Origin: Neosynechococcus sphagnicola sy1
GTDB lineage: Bacteria > Cyanobacteriota > Cyanobacteriia > Neosynechococcales > Neosynechococcaceae
Assembly: GCF_000775285.1 (NCBI RefSeq)
Contig: NZ_JJML01000034.1
Coordinates: forward strand, 1 to 38,011
DNA: 38,011 bases
Direction of reading: 5' to 3'
Shown: positions 1 through 10,180 of the stretch, one piece after another
Position numbering within the stretch: position 1 is the first letter of the stretch
Layout of the letters: each line of letters starts with the position of its first letter
Translations under genes and position numbers: made by a program
The notes under the pieces: model-generated
Databases searched by the model: none
What the model saw: the letters and a program-made list of their open reading frames with translations, nothing else
Told to the model about the DNA's origin: nothing

Positions 1-104
1 GCAATGGCAACTTGATAGGCGGCCACTGCCTGGTGGGGCTGCCCATTAGCCTGGAATTGATCCCCTTGCTGATGGGCAATCAGCCAATCTGCTGGATCAT
101 CCAT
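1..104 (-). CDS. TPR-repeat protein, N-terminal fragment (runs off window)
   Basis: An ATG at 104-102 opens a frame that stays open to the window edge, giving 34 complete residues. After the first residues (MDDPADWLIAHQQGD) the sequence follows the tetratricopeptide pattern: small and aromatic residues at TPR spacing, with an A-x-A-x-Y segment near residues 28-31 and a short glycine-containing turn. It begins one base after the stop codon of the upstream aminotransferase gene (TAA at 108-106), so the two are almost certainly cotranscribed. The rest of the protein lies outside the window. TPR arrays at this position can belong to glycosyltransferases, methyltransferases or plain scaffold proteins, and nothing here decides between them. 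The TPR call rests on about one repeat. Confidence 0.5.
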   Translation of the reverse strand, partial: MDDPADWLIAHQQGDQFQANGQPHQAVAAYQVAI

Positions 105-105
105 C

Positions 106-1266
106 TTAGGGGGTGAGACTGCTCAAAGCATCCTTCAGTCCATAGACAATCCGCTGCTGCTCCTCCCTGGTGAGTTCTGGAAACATCGGTAGGGATAACA
201 CCTCCTGGGACAGCTTTTCAGCCACGGGGAAATCCCCTGCCTGATAGCCCAGAGACTGATACACTGGCTGCAAGTGCAACGGCAGTGGGTAGTAGATCAT
301 GGAACTAATCCCCTGGGCTTGCAATCGTCGGCGCACCTGATCTCGATAGCCACCCCCATCGCCTAGGACGGCATCTGAGACTTGGGACTGCAACCTCACG
401 GTGTATTGATTCCAAACACCGATCCCGCTGGCTGGTTCTTGGGGAAGGATGACATCTGGTAGGGGATGGAGGAGTGTCTGGTAACAGGTAGCGATCGCCC
501 GTCGCTGGGCATTCCAGCCCTCCAAATACCGGAGCTTCACTTGCAGAATCGCAGCTTGTACCGCATCTAAGCGACTGTTGATGCCGACGGCCTCGTAGTA
601 GTAGCGGGTTTTGCTCTGACCATGTTCCCGCAGTTGCCGGATCGTGCTGGCAATTTCCGGATCTTGCGTCGTCACCGCTCCTCCATCCCCACAGGCTCCC
701 AAGTTTTTGGTCGGGAAGAAACTAAAACAACCGATATCCCCCCAACTCCCTACCTTGGCATGGTTCCAATCTGCCCCCGTGGCCTGGGCACAGTCTTCAA
801 TGACCCGCAATTGGTGGGCTTGGGCGATCGCCATCACTTGGGTCATATCCACAGGCTGGCCAAACAGATGCACCGGCAGGATGGCGCGGGTTTTGGGGGT
901 AATCTGAGCCTCAATGGCAGCCAGGGAGAGATTAAAGGTTTGGGAGTCGATGTCCACAAACACAGGGGTTGCGCCCACCGCACTGATGACTTCCGTTGTA
1001 GCAAAAAATGTAAATGGGGTGGTAATCACCTCGTCTCCAGGGCCAATCCCCAAGGCTCGCAGCGCCAAGTATAAGGCATCTGTCCCAGAGTTACAGGCGA
1101 CACACTCTGCCACCCGAATATAGTTGGCGAACTGGCGCTCAAAAGACTCCACCAAGGAGCCACCAATATAACGCCCTGAGGCTAAGACTGCCGCAACGGC
1201 TGCCCCCACTTCTTCACCAATAACTTGGTACTGTCGGGTCAGATCCAAAGGGGGAATGTTACTCAC
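106..1266 (-). CDS. DegT/DnrJ/EryC1/StrS family PLP-dependent sugar aminotransferase
   Basis: A 386-residue protein with the full fold of the DegT/DnrJ/EryC1/StrS family. These enzymes transfer an amino group to nucleotide-linked keto-sugars for surface polysaccharides or glycosylated metabolites. Visible landmarks are the cofactor-binding stretch ACNSGTDAL near residues 57-65, the [10 protein letters not shown] motif near 156-165 with the aspartate that contacts the pyridine nitrogen, and [14 protein letters not shown] near 183-196, where Lys187 should form the Schiff base. The length is typical. The start is GTG at 1266-1264; no upstream ATG fits better. A TPR-type gene starts one base after the stop, so this is the promoter-proximal gene of a unit leaving the window. 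The exact sugar substrate cannot be read from the sequence. Some family members are dehydratases, but the lysine here argues for a true aminotransferase. Confidence 0.88.
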   Translation of the reverse strand: MSNIPPLDLTRQYQVIGEEVGAAVAAVLASGRYIGGSLVESFERQFANYIRVAECVACNSGTDALYLALRALGIGPGDEVITTPFTFFATTEVISAVGATPVFVDIDSQTFNLSLAAIEAQITPKTRAILPVHLFGQPVDMTQVMAIAQAHQLRVIEDCAQATGADWNHAKVGSWGDIGCFSFFPTKNLGACGDGGAVTTQDPEIASTIRQLREHGQSKTRYYYEAVGINSRLDAVQAAILQVKLRYLEGWNAQRRAIATCYQTLLHPLPDVILPQEPASGIGVWNQYTVRLQSQVSDAVLGDGGGYRDQVRRRLQAQGISSMIYYPLPLHLQPVYQSLGYQAGDFPVAEKLSQEVLSLPMFPELTREEQQRIVYGLKDALSSLTP

Positions 1267-1310
1267 GGGCGCACACCGTCAATCTCGATTGCTGTTTAAT
1301 AATGTAGAGT

Positions 1311-1351
1311 ATCCGGGGCGGGGGCCATTTGAAAAGCCATACTCCCCGGAT
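1311..1351 (-). terminator. Hairpin between the ABC transporter and aminotransferase genes
   Basis: Perfect 8-bp arms, ATCCGGGG at 1311-1318 and CCCCGGAT at 1344-1351, are separated by 25 bases. They lie just downstream of the ABC transporter stop (1371) on the minus strand. No T tract follows in either direction, so this may be a processing or stability hairpin rather than a classical intrinsic terminator. Confidence 0.35.
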
Positions 1352-1370
1352 CGGGTTTAAGGATAATTGC

Positions 1371-3324
1371 CTAAACCGTTGACGCTGCTTGGGCAAGGTA
1401 GTCCTGGACGGTCAACAATCGCCAGTGAGCCTCACTCTCCAGAACTAAGACCTGTTGATGGTACTGCAAGAGGCTGGGGCGATGGCCGACGCTGATGAAG
1501 GTAATCGCCGCTGCTTGCAGTTGGTGATAGAGATTCTCTTCGTTTTTAATATCCAGGGCACTAGTGGCTTCATCCAAGACAGCATAGCGGGGGCGCGTTA
1601 GTAAGAGTCGGGCAAAGGCTAGGCGTTGCTGTTCTCCCAACGATAGGACATTCGCCCAATCTAGTTCTACCTCAAAGCCTCCCACTCGCTCGGGCAGATT
1701 GGCCAGGTTAACTTCTTCCAGCACCCATCGCAGTTCCTGATCGGTGACCGAAAACTGCGTGTTGGGGTAGAGCAATTGCGATCGCAGGGAGCCCAGGATC
1801 ATATAGGGGCGTTGGGGCAAAAATAACATGTCCTCAAGGGGGGGTACGACTAATCTCTCCTTTCCCCTGATGCCAGATGCCCGCGATCGCCCGCAGCAGA
1901 GAACTTTTGCCAATCCCACTGGGGCCGACAATCACCAAGCATTCTCGAGGTTGCAGATGCAGCGACAGGTTCTCAACCAGGGTTTGCTCGGATTTGGGGG
2001 TTTGTACCGTCACATCCCTCAGGGCAATTTCAGTAGCTTCCTGGGTGGCAATGGTTGAAGTCGCCGTTGAGCCAGAGGCCATGGTTTCTGTAAAGGCAGA
2101 CAACCGATCGATGCCTGCGGCAAAACTGGTAATGCCTTCAATTTGAGACACAATCAGGGACAGGGCTCCGTTCACCTGGGCAAAGGCAAAATTCGCCTGG
2201 GTCATATCGCCAAACTCAATTTGTCCGGCAAAATATTGGGGAAACAACACCAGGTAGGGAAGCACGACGGGCAGGTAACGATAGGTTGTCGTAAAGAAAG
2301 CCAGGTTCCGCTGCCAGCCAATCAAGAAATTGAAGTTCCGGAGCACATTACTAAAGCGGTTACCCACTTGTTGAACTTCTTGATTCTCGCCGCGATAGAA
2401 GGCAATGGACTCGGCATTGTCCCGCACATGAACGAGGGAATACCGGAAATCAGCCTCAAAGCGGAGTTGATTAAAGTTCAGCCGCACCAGCCGTCGCCCA
2501 ATCAGTACCGTTACCAAGGTGCCAATCACGGAATAGGCCAAAACCACCCACACCAGCAGGGTTGATTTCGACCAGAGAATGCCAGAGAAGGACACCAAGT
2601 CCATCAACGACCCCAGAATAATCAGCAAAAAGGCCAGGGTGGTGCGGGTAAAGTTGCGAATATCTTCGCTAATCCGTTGGTCTGGGTTGTCGATTTCCCG
2701 TCCCGTCTCGATCTCGTAGTAGGTACGATCCTGGAAGTAGCGGCCCAGAAAATCATTGGTCAGCCACGCTCGCCACCGCAACCCCAGAAAATCCTGGACA
2801 TACCCATAGAAGGCAACGATGGGAATCCCGATTAAGAAACCGGTGAAGTAAACGCCGACAAACAGGTAGGCCAGTTCCTGGTTCTTTTTGACCAGGGCAT
2901 TGGTAAAGAAATTGCCCACATAGCTAAAACCGACATTAATCGCGGTCACCAGAATCGAGAGCAGCAACACCCCCGCGAGTAAGCCCCATTGCTGCCAGCG
3001 GGGACGCAAGTTCCGCCCAAAGGCTAGAAAGCAGCCAAAGGGGATCAGCAGGGAACCAATCACCACCAATAATGCCTGCGATCGCACCATGTTATGAAGG
3101 AGGGGGGTAAGTCCCGGTGCAACCTTGTCCGTTAAGGCTGGGTTGAGGTGATGCCCGATCAGGGTAATCCCCGTCACAAGAACGAATAGAAAGGCAAACA
3201 GAAATACCAACAGCATCACCATCAACAACAGGGTGATCCAGCCACCCCCCTGTACCCTGGGGTAGAAGTAGGGCTGGGCAATCCTGACAAAACGGTTCCA
3301 CAATTGGCGGTTTTCTTGGCTCAT
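1371..3324 (-). pseudogene. SbmA/BacA-type ABC transporter, permease fused to ATPase, interrupted by a one-base frameshift
   Basis: Two overlapping frames make one exporter or importer of the ABC_membrane_2 (SbmA/BacA/YddA, ABCD-like) family. The upstream frame (1834-3324, 496 residues) has a long hydrophobic N-terminal half with about six membrane segments, then the start of the nucleotide-binding domain with Walker A GPSGIGKSS. It stops at TGA 1836-1834. The downstream frame carries FLPQRPYM (the Q-loop region), the signature LSLGEQQRLAFARLL and Walker B AVLDEATSALD. The switch falls in seven consecutive G (1838-1844). Removing one gives SRTPLEDMLFLPQRPYM and a 650-residue protein of normal length and domain order. 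As written, no single product contains both Walker A and the signature motif. Family members move peptides, cobalamin or fatty-acyl compounds; the substrate here is unknown. I infer an intact gene with a base-count error, but a true lesion is possible. Confidence 0.85.
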
Positions 3325-3428
3325 AAGGCAAGGGGGTAAATCAAGACTGATGGACAGATCATTCTTCCGAAGGACTCAGGACAGTTTAATGCCCAACCTC
3401 CTCTGTTTGCTAGGGCTGGGGGCATTGG

Positions 3429-4820
3429 TCATTCCAGCATCTGTGCCAATTCCTGTCGCAGTCGGTGGAGAATTGTCGTTCGATCTACTTGACTGAGAAT
3501 TTCTTGAATCAGGGTGCTAGAACCCTCGGCCCCCCAGGTACACCCTTGTTCCAGATAGACTTGAGCACTGCGCCCCACCGCATAGGTACCATAGCCCGCA
3601 ATCAATGCCTGGGGCAATCCAGTGGTCAGTTGTGCCCAAACCGCCCCTCCGACATCCGCCTGACTCAGGGCACTGGCGATCGCCCCACTTTTACCCAGCC
3701 CCAACCATAAACCACTGCCCCATTCGCCTAAGAACAAACCACAGGCACTCATGACAATGGTTTTCCAGAGTTTCCCCGCATCATAACGAGTCATCGGCAA
3801 CCCATAGAGTCGAGCCAGGGCACGAATCAGGCTCAGATCTGCTATCAATCCACCCAGGATGTCCAGCACCGGGATGGGATTCAAACCCACGGCGATCGCC
3901 TTGACTTTGGTAAACTGCCAGATCAGTGCCTCAGCTTCCGTTTGACAGGCCGTGAGGGTGGTGCGGGCGATCGCAGCTTCCGCCGCCCGAGCTTGGAGGA
4001 GGGCATTGAGGGCTAAAATCACCCGACCTTCACGGTTCAAGAGCTGAAGAATAGCCTGCTTCAGTTCCTCCACCTGGGGTAGGGGCGTTTCCCACTCGTG
4101 GGTAATCCGGCCATCTGGCCATTGAATCCGTACCTGGCGCGGAGCCGGGTCCGCCGCCACCCGCACCACTTCATCCGCTGAGATCAACCGTTGCAGGGGA
4201 TGGCTGGGATCACTAGTGGCAAACAGTTGTTGCAGGGTTTGGTAGATGCTTTTCCGATCGGCATCTGGGTAAAGGTCAATTTTATTAAAGACTAAAATCA
4301 AAGGCTTCAGAGCCGTCTGTAATTCACAGAGTGCCTGATATTCCGTGCGGGTGATGTCCCCCGCCACCACAAATAAGATTAAATCAGCCTCAGCCGCAAT
4401 CTCTCGCGCCATCTGGGCACGGGTTTGCCCGTCCACCTCATCGAGACCAGGGGTGTCGATAAATTCCACCCGTACCTTACTCCCCAGGGCAGCGGTGCTC
4501 CAGCGCACCGAGCGCGGCCATTGGGTAATCCCATGCAGCGGCCCCGTTTGTAAGACCTTCTCACCCATCAAAGCATTGAGAACAGCGGATTTCCCCCGGC
4601 TGACCAAACCAAAGGCAGCAATCCGCACCAGCCCTTGGTCAAGCTGGTCGAGGACTGTCCCCAAACGACTCGATTCCGCTTTTAAACGCGCCTGTAACGC
4701 CGCATCCAGGGGCGGATGGCGGGATTGGTGCAGCAATCGCCCATAGCGATTCAGGGTTTGTCGCAAACTGGCACGGGCACGGTTCAGGTAGACTTCTTGC
4801 AGTGATGCGGCAGAGAGCAC
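3429..4820 (-). CDS. P-loop GTPase of the Era/HSR1-like type with a hydrophobic C-terminal domain
   Basis: This 463-residue protein carries the classical GTPase motifs: G1 GLVSRGKS at residues 71-78, G3 DTPG at 122-125 and G4 NKID at 179-182. The C-terminal half (about 290-440) has several glycine- and alanine-rich hydrophobic segments, like the DUF697-type tail of membrane-associated cyanobacterial GTPases. The N-terminal 60 residues look helical. The start is GTG at 4820-4818, only 3 bp after the sigma factor stop codon (4824-4826), so the two genes are probably cotranscribed and translationally linked. The role is not established from sequence. Relatives are thought to act at membranes or in ribosome or envelope maintenance. 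The motifs are complete, so nucleotide binding is well supported; the cellular target is not. Confidence 0.8.
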   Translation of the reverse strand: MLSAASLQEVYLNRARASLRQTLNRYGRLLHQSRHPPLDAALQARLKAESSRLGTVLDQLDQGLVRIAAFGLVSRGKSAVLNALMGEKVLQTGPLHGITQWPRSVRWSTAALGSKVRVEFIDTPGLDEVDGQTRAQMAREIAAEADLILFVVAGDITRTEYQALCELQTALKPLILVFNKIDLYPDADRKSIYQTLQQLFATSDPSHPLQRLISADEVVRVAADPAPRQVRIQWPDGRITHEWETPLPQVEELKQAILQLLNREGRVILALNALLQARAAEAAIARTTLTACQTEAEALIWQFTKVKAIAVGLNPIPVLDILGGLIADLSLIRALARLYGLPMTRYDAGKLWKTIVMSACGLFLGEWGSGLWLGLGKSGAIASALSQADVGGAVWAQLTTGLPQALIAGYGTYAVGRSAQVYLEQGCTWGAEGSSTLIQEILSQVDRTTILHRLRQELAQMLE

Positions 4821-4823
4821 AGA

Positions 4824-6075
4824 TTAGGTCAAAGATTCCAGGTAGTCCCGGACACGATTGCGTCGTTTGGGTTGACGCAACTTTTGTAGCGCTTTTGCTT
4901 CAATTTGTCGAACCCGTTCCCGCGACAGATCGAGGGCACGGCCAATTTCTGCGAGGGAGTAGGAATGCCCATCCCCCAAGCCAAATCGCATCTGAATCAC
5001 ATCTCGCTCCCGACTGGTGAGGTCAGCCAGCAATTGCTCCAGATCGCGGCGCAGCGCCTCGCGGGTCAAAATATCCTCCGGGGAAATCTCATCGGTTTCC
5101 AGCAAATCTCCCAGTTCCGTATCTTTTTCTTTGCCAACTTTGGTTTCTAGAGAAACGGCACGGGGAACTCGCAGTAACACTTCCCGCACTTGCAGGGGGG
5201 TCATCTCCAGTTCTATGGCAATATCTTCGATGGTGGCGGTGCGACCCTTTTCCTGGGAAATCTTTCGCTGCGCCTTTTTAATTTTGTTGAGTTTTTCAGT
5301 GATGTGGACAGGCAGGCGAATGGTACGGCTCTGGGTGGCGATCGCCCGGGTAATGCCCTGACGAATCCACCAATAAGCATAGGTACTGAAACGATAGCCC
5401 TTGGTGGGATCAAACTTCTCGACGGCTCGCTCCAGACCCAACGTTCCTTCCTGAATCAGATCGAGGAGTTCCAGCCCGCGATTTTGATACTTTTTGGCCA
5501 CGGAGACCACCAACCGCAAGTTGGCTTTGATCATGTGTTCCTTGGCTCTGGAACCCTCGGTAATAATCTGTTCTAGGGCTTCCAGGCTCAGACCGGTTAG
5601 GTCTGCCCAGTGGCGTTTGCCCTCCGCTAGCATTGGTTTGAGCTGGGCTACGTCGATACCGGAGGACTCTGCCCAGCGCTCCAAGGAGGGACGATGACCC
5701 AATTGAGCGGTCAGGGTATCGTGAAAGCTTACTAACCGGACATAGGCGGCAATCGGAGCCTGATCGGGATGGGCGGCAGCATTGCGGAGTTCCAGTAAGT
5801 GCATATAACGCTGCACCCGCTGCGCCTCAGAGACTTCTTCGTCTCGACCCAAGAGGCGAACCCGGCCAATTTCCTGGAGGTAAAGACGCACGAGATCGGT
5901 GGTGCGACGATTGGTGCCCTTGGCCAAGGGAGCTGGATCGCCATCCAAATCGATCTCGTCCTCTGCTGGTTCAACCACAACCCCTGCGAGAACCAATTTA
6001 TCCAGGGTCAAGGATTCACCCTGGGGTGCGAAGTCTTCAAATTCTGCATCTGCGAAAAAAGGGTGTTGCCGGCAT
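4824..6075 (-). CDS. sigC: Group 2 RNA polymerase sigma factor, SigC-like; start codon separated from the body by a one-base frameshift
   Basis: The body is a sigma-70 protein with the cyanobacterial group 2 signature RTTDLVRLYLQEIGRVRLL, followed by region 2 (core-binding LDLIQEGTLGLERAVEKF, then the -10-recognising YAYWWIRQGITRAI), region 3, and region 4.2 with the helix-turn-helix YSLAEIGRALDLSRERVRQ. An insertion between regions 1.2 and 2.1 containing GHRPSLERWA is what I remember of SigC proteins, which act in stationary phase and stress. In-frame reading backward from the body reaches only a TTG at 6011, yet coding-like sequence continues upstream (FFADAEFEDFAPQGESL). The natural start, ATG at 6075-6073 reading MPATPFF, sits in another frame. 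Removing one base from six A at 6055-6060 joins them as MPATPFFADAEFEDF, matching the MPAT-F-ADA beginning I recall for SigC proteins, and gives 416 residues. The GTPase gene follows 3 bp downstream. Confidence 0.88.
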
Positions 6076-6526
6076 AGGGAGAGTCTCAGGTGCGTCAGAT
6101 AAACTTGAATGTCTCAGTTTGTCGCTGTCTGGTCGGGGGATTCTGCTTCAGGGCAAGGTTTACAGAAAGGGACTGACAGAGCTGTTGGGAAGTTCCGCGC
6201 CCCCGCCATCAACCGATCCGTTACCAAGTGATCAACAAATCCATGCTGAGGATCAAAAGTTTCAAGATTAACTATATCGGGCCGGCGATCGCGGCCTCGT
6301 GATTTCGGTCAAGGGCTAAAGTAAGCTACATCACCAACCCTAAAATTTCTGACACCCCGGCAGACCCTGATGAATTCTTTTCCTTGGATTTCTCTATTTT
6401 AGTATTCCCGCAGAATCTTGATCGGTAACAGCAGTGAGATGGAAAGGTTGACGATGAAGTGCTACCGCCACGGCAGGAAGCTTTTGATCAATACTGGTAG
6501 TGAACATTGTGTAGGGAAAGCAGGGG
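6076..6526. other. Divergent intergenic region between sigC and pepA
   Basis: About 450 bases should hold the promoters of two divergent genes. I see an imperfect palindrome at 6280-6296 centred on a HIP1 octamer (GGCC arms around it). I found no convincing -35/-10 pair and no long open frame with a ribosome-binding site. Confidence 0.4.
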
Positions 6527-8002
6527 ATGCAGTTGCAAACAACGGAGACATCCTATCTAGGGTGGGCTGGGGATGGTCTGGCTGTCGGGATATTTGAAGA
6601 TCAAGTGGTGTTAACGGGTGATCTGGTCAATCTGGATACGAGGCTGGCAGGTAACTTACAGGATTTAATCACCGAGACAGACTTTAAGGCCAAAGAAGGG
6701 AACACCACTGCCGTGCGCGTCGGCAGCCATGGCCCGGTACGGAAGCTATTACTGGTGGGGCTGGGTAAGTCAGAGTCCTGGACGTTAGACAGACTTAGAC
6801 GGGCAGCAGCGGCGATCGCCCGTCTGGGCCAAAAAGAGAAGTGCAAGACCCTGGGGATCAGTTTACCAATCTGGAACCAAGATCCAGGGGCAACCACCCA
6901 AGCGATCGCCGAGGGCGTTGCCCTCGCCCTCCATCAAGAGCAACGCTTCAAGTCAGAGCCAGACCCTCAGGCTAATGGGATTACCCAGATCGATTTACTG
7001 GGTCTGGGAGATCAGGGAGTCGCCCTGCAACGAGCCCAGCAGATCGTCTCTGGGGTGATCCTGGCTCGACAGTTGGTAGCCGCGCCCCCGAATCTCGTAA
7101 CGCCGTTAACCATGGCCGCAACGGCTCAGGCGATCGCCACCGAGCATGATCTCACCCTGGAAATTTTAGATGCTGCCGCCTGCGAACAGCGGGGAATGGG
7201 AGCCTTCCTAGGGGTTGCCAAGGCATCCGACTTTCCCCCCCAATTTATCCACCTCATCTATCAGCCCAGGGGTATTCCCCGTCGTAAACTTGCGATTGTG
7301 GGTAAGGGGCTGACCTTTGACTCCGGGGGACTGAACATTAAGGTGGCGGGCGGAGGCATGGAAATGATGAAAATCGACATGGCAGGGGCTGCCGCCACCC
7401 TAGGAGCTGCCAAGGTGATTGGACAGCTGCGCCCCGATGTGGAAGTTCACTTTATTTCGGCGGTCACCGAAAACATGATTAGTGGTCGGGCGATGCGTCC
7501 AGGGGATATTCTCACTGCATCCAACGGCAAAACCATTGAAGTCAATAACACCGATGCGGAAGGGCGCTTAACCCTGGCGGATGCCCTAGTGTTTTCGGAG
7601 GGACTGGGGGTGGATGCCATTGTGGATCTCGCCACCCTCACAGGTGCCTGTGTCATTGCCCTCGGGGATGAAATTGCTGGACTGTGGAGCCCGGATGACA
7701 CCCTGGCAACCCAGTTGTTGACGGCGGCTGAACTGGCGGGGGAAAAGCTCTGGCGCTTGCCCTTGGAAGAGAAATACTTTGAGGGGCTAAAATCTGGCAT
7801 CGCCGACATGAAAAATACTGGTCCCCGCCCCGGTGGCTCAATTACGGCAGCACTATTCTTAAAGCAGTTCATCAAAGAGACTGCTTGGGCACACCTGGAT
7901 GTGGCGGGGCCTGTGTGGACCGAGAAAGAGCAGGGCTGCAATAATCCTGGAGCCACGGGGTATGGAGTCCGGACGTTGGTCAACTGGGTGCTGAGTAGTT
8001 AA
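6527..8002 (+). CDS. pepA: Leucyl aminopeptidase (M17 family)
   Basis: A 491-residue cytosolic M17 aminopeptidase that removes N-terminal residues from peptides using two metal ions. The C-terminal catalytic domain is textbook: [14 protein letters not shown] at 259-272 with metal-binding Lys260 and Asp265, and the family signature [14 protein letters not shown] from 341 with Asp343 and Glu345. The N-terminal third is the usual less conserved macro-like domain. ATG at 6527 is the first start in frame and gives normal family length. The gene is convergent with hppD, whose stop lies 7 bp away. No sign of damage. Confidence 0.95.
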   Translation: MQLQTTETSYLGWAGDGLAVGIFEDQVVLTGDLVNLDTRLAGNLQDLITETDFKAKEGNTTAVRVGSHGPVRKLLLVGLGKSESWTLDRLRRAAAAIARLGQKEKCKTLGISLPIWNQDPGATTQAIAEGVALALHQEQRFKSEPDPQANGITQIDLLGLGDQGVALQRAQQIVSGVILARQLVAAPPNLVTPLTMAATAQAIATEHDLTLEILDAAACEQRGMGAFLGVAKASDFPPQFIHLIYQPRGIPRRKLAIVGKGLTFDSGGLNIKVAGGGMEMMKIDMAGAAATLGAAKVIGQLRPDVEVHFISAVTENMISGRAMRPGDILTASNGKTIEVNNTDAEGRLTLADALVFSEGLGVDAIVDLATLTGACVIALGDEIAGLWSPDDTLATQLLTAAELAGEKLWRLPLEEKYFEGLKSGIADMKNTGPRPGGSITAALFLKQFIKETAWAHLDVAGPVWTEKEQGCNNPGATGYGVRTLVNWVLSS

Positions 8003-8009
8003 GGGGAGG

Positions 8010-9111
8010 CTACGATACTGCCCCGCGCCGGACTTGCTCCTGTTCCAAGGCAGTGAACAACGCCAGGAAGTTTTGTGCCCCAAATCCACCAGCCTGACGC
8101 AGTTCTCCATCGACCCAACGACTTCGGCGCTCAATCAGTTCCAAGAAAAAACGTAGGCTGGGGGAAAATCGGGTGGGTAAATACCTGGAGCAGAAGCGCC
8201 GGGTATTCGCTGGCCTGCCAGTCCACGAGGATTTGCTGTGCCTGCAGGGTCTGGAGTTCGGTCGCCAATAAAGGCAATTCCTGCTGTTGCTGCAACCGGG
8301 TGTAATAACTAGGGGCAACCTCTAAACAACGCAGTCCCGCTGCCCGAAATTCGGCGATCGCCTGCAGCAGATTCGGAGTCCCCAGAGCCAGATGCTGAAT
8401 CCCAGCACCCTGATTGAGATCCAGAAATTCTTGAATCTGGGAATTGGCCGTTGTTGGTTCATTGATCGGCAACTGCACCCCAGAGGCTGGATGGATCATC
8501 ACCTGACTGTATAGCCCTGACTGCTCGGTACGAATGGTGAACTCCTGTTGAGGCTGAAATCCAAACCCATCGCGGTACCAGGCCACTGCCCGTTGCAAAT
8601 CCCCAGGGGCAACATTCAACACTGCGTGATCAATTCCCGTCAACAGCGGATCGGGATTTGGGGTGGGTTGGGAGGGGCTGTAGCTGTGATCTCCTATGCC
8701 CAAGGGGTGTAAGGGGGTGACCCCCAAGCGTTCTACCAAGGTATGACGTAAACTGCCCCAAGCTGCTACCTGAAGCCACCGCAGCCGTCCTTGCGGATAA
8801 CGCTGCTCCTGGATGGATTGGAGTAGGGGGGCTTTCACCTGCATCAGGGGGTCGATCGCGGCCTCTAAGTTCGGGACTCGGAATGCCAGATCCGCAACTC
8901 CAGGAGGGTGCGATCGCAGGTGTTGTGCCACAGGGCTACCGGGGTGAAGCGGAGACGAGAGCAGCAGGGCAATATTGCCCTGTCGGATCAGCTCAGAACG
9001 GCTCTGGAGATGCTGCCAACTGTCCGTGGATTGAAATTGGAGGGTCTGAACAAACCAATCCCGTGTTGCTCTGGCATCTTCAACAAAGAAGTGAATATGA
9101 TCAATCTCCAT
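8010..9111 (-). pseudogene. hppD: 4-hydroxyphenylpyruvate dioxygenase, interrupted by a one-base frameshift near the C-terminus
   Basis: HPPD converts 4-hydroxyphenylpyruvate to homogentisate, the head-group precursor of tocopherol in cyanobacteria and the entry to tyrosine degradation. The main frame (8131-9111, 326 residues) shows two vicinal-oxygen-chelate domains: HIHFFVEDARATRDWFV at the N-terminus, then GIDHAVLNV and GIQHLALG, which should supply the two iron-binding histidines. It ends abnormally as PTFFLGTD and stop. The next frame continues FFLELIERRSRWVDGELRQ and GGFGAQNFLALFTALEQEQ, the standard HPPD C-terminus, to a stop at 8012-8010. Removing one base from six A at 8146-8151 restores PTFFLELIERR and a 366-residue enzyme. 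The glutamate in LELIERR is the third iron ligand, so the truncated frame would be inactive. I infer an intact gene with a miscounted homopolymer. Confidence 0.88.
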
Positions 9112-9283
9112 GGAGCTGTCCCAGGCAACCCAACCTCAGGTTGCAGTCTTCCCCCGGTCGCTCCCTGAGTAGTAAGCCTAGAAAAATAGTTCACCCTCCG
9201 GTGGAATAGGGTTTGTCCGGGACACAATTTACCCTACAGTGACCAGAGCTACGCTAACAAAGAATCCAATGAACTGCATCCTC

Positions 9284-10129
9284 TCAACCAAACCGTCCCT
9301 GAATGTAATCCTGGGTTCGGGGATGGGTTGCGGCCATGAAGATCTGAGAGGTGGGGCCAAATTCAATCAGGCGACCAATGCGACTTTCGTCAGTGCTGAA
9401 GAAGGCGGTGTAGGTGGAAACCCTGGAGGCTTGCTGCATATTGTGGGTCACAATCGCAATCGTCAAATCATGACGTAGGGTTTCAATCAATTCTTCAATC
9501 TTCATCGTTGCAATGGGATCCAGCGCCGAGCAGGGTTCATCCATCAACAACACCTTTGGTTTAACGGCAAGGGCACGGGCAATACACAGACGCTGCTGTT
9601 GCCCTCCCGATAGCCCAAGGGCAGAGGTGTTGAGTTTATCTTTGACTTCATCCCAGAGAGCCGCCCCTTTCAATGCCGACTCGACAATCTCATCGAGTTC
9701 AATTTTTAAATTTTTCTGAAAAATCCGGATGCCATAGGCAACATTGTCGTAAATACTCATCGGGAAGGGATTGGGCTTTTGGAAAACCATGCCAATCTGT
9801 CGCCGCAGGTTATTGATATTGACCTTGGGGTCATAGAGATTCTGACCAAAGAACTCTACCTTGCCCTCGACATTGACCTTACCTTCCAATTCACTAATCC
9901 GATTCAGGGCTTTGATAAAGGTCGATTTGCCACAACCGGAAGGGCCAATCATGGCAGTCACCTGCCCTTCATAGATGTCAATACTAATGTTTTCAATTGC
10001 CTTAAAAGTGCCATAGTAGAAGGTTAGGTTTTTGACACTAATGGCTGGCACCAAGGGTCTGGCCTCACCAACGGTAAAACCTGTTTGAGTGGTGGTTGTG
10101 GGAGAACTGGACTTAGGGTCGTTAACCAT
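9284..10129 (-). CDS. pstB: Phosphate ABC transporter ATP-binding protein PstB
   Basis: This 281-residue ATPase of the high-affinity phosphate importer has Walker A GPSGCGKS at 62-69, the PstB-typical [20 protein letters not shown] segment, the Q-loop [20 protein letters not shown], signature [16 protein letters not shown] and Walker [13 protein letters not shown]. It is the last gene of pstS-pstC-pstA-pstB, starting 51 bp after the pstA stop. The N-terminal 28 residues are a Ser/Thr/Pro-rich extension beyond the usual length. No phoU follows; downstream, on the other side of 172 intergenic bases, is hppD. Expression is expected to follow the Pho box ahead of pstS. Confidence 0.96.
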   Translation of the reverse strand: MVNDPKSSSPTTTTQTGFTVGEARPLVPAISVKNLTFYYGTFKAIENISIDIYEGQVTAMIGPSGCGKSTFIKALNRISELEGKVNVEGKVEFFGQNLYDPKVNINNLRRQIGMVFQKPNPFPMSIYDNVAYGIRIFQKNLKIELDEIVESALKGAALWDEVKDKLNTSALGLSGGQQQRLCIARALAVKPKVLLMDEPCSALDPIATMKIEELIETLRHDLTIAIVTHNMQQASRVSTYTAFFSTDESRIGRLIEFGPTSQIFMAATHPRTQDYIQGRFG

Positions 10130-10180
10130 AGGGAAAAACCTGAAAAATAGGAGAGCTTCACAGAGGGAAAATCAGTCAAC

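Noticed and set aside
6026-6271. 81-codon plus frame overlapping the sigC leader
   Set aside because: It is antisense to the coding-like N-terminus of SigC and has no likeness of its own.
7447-7983. 178-codon open frame on the minus strand inside pepA
   Set aside because: It lies wholly antisense to a highly conserved enzyme, has no family likeness, and arises from the codon bias of pepA.
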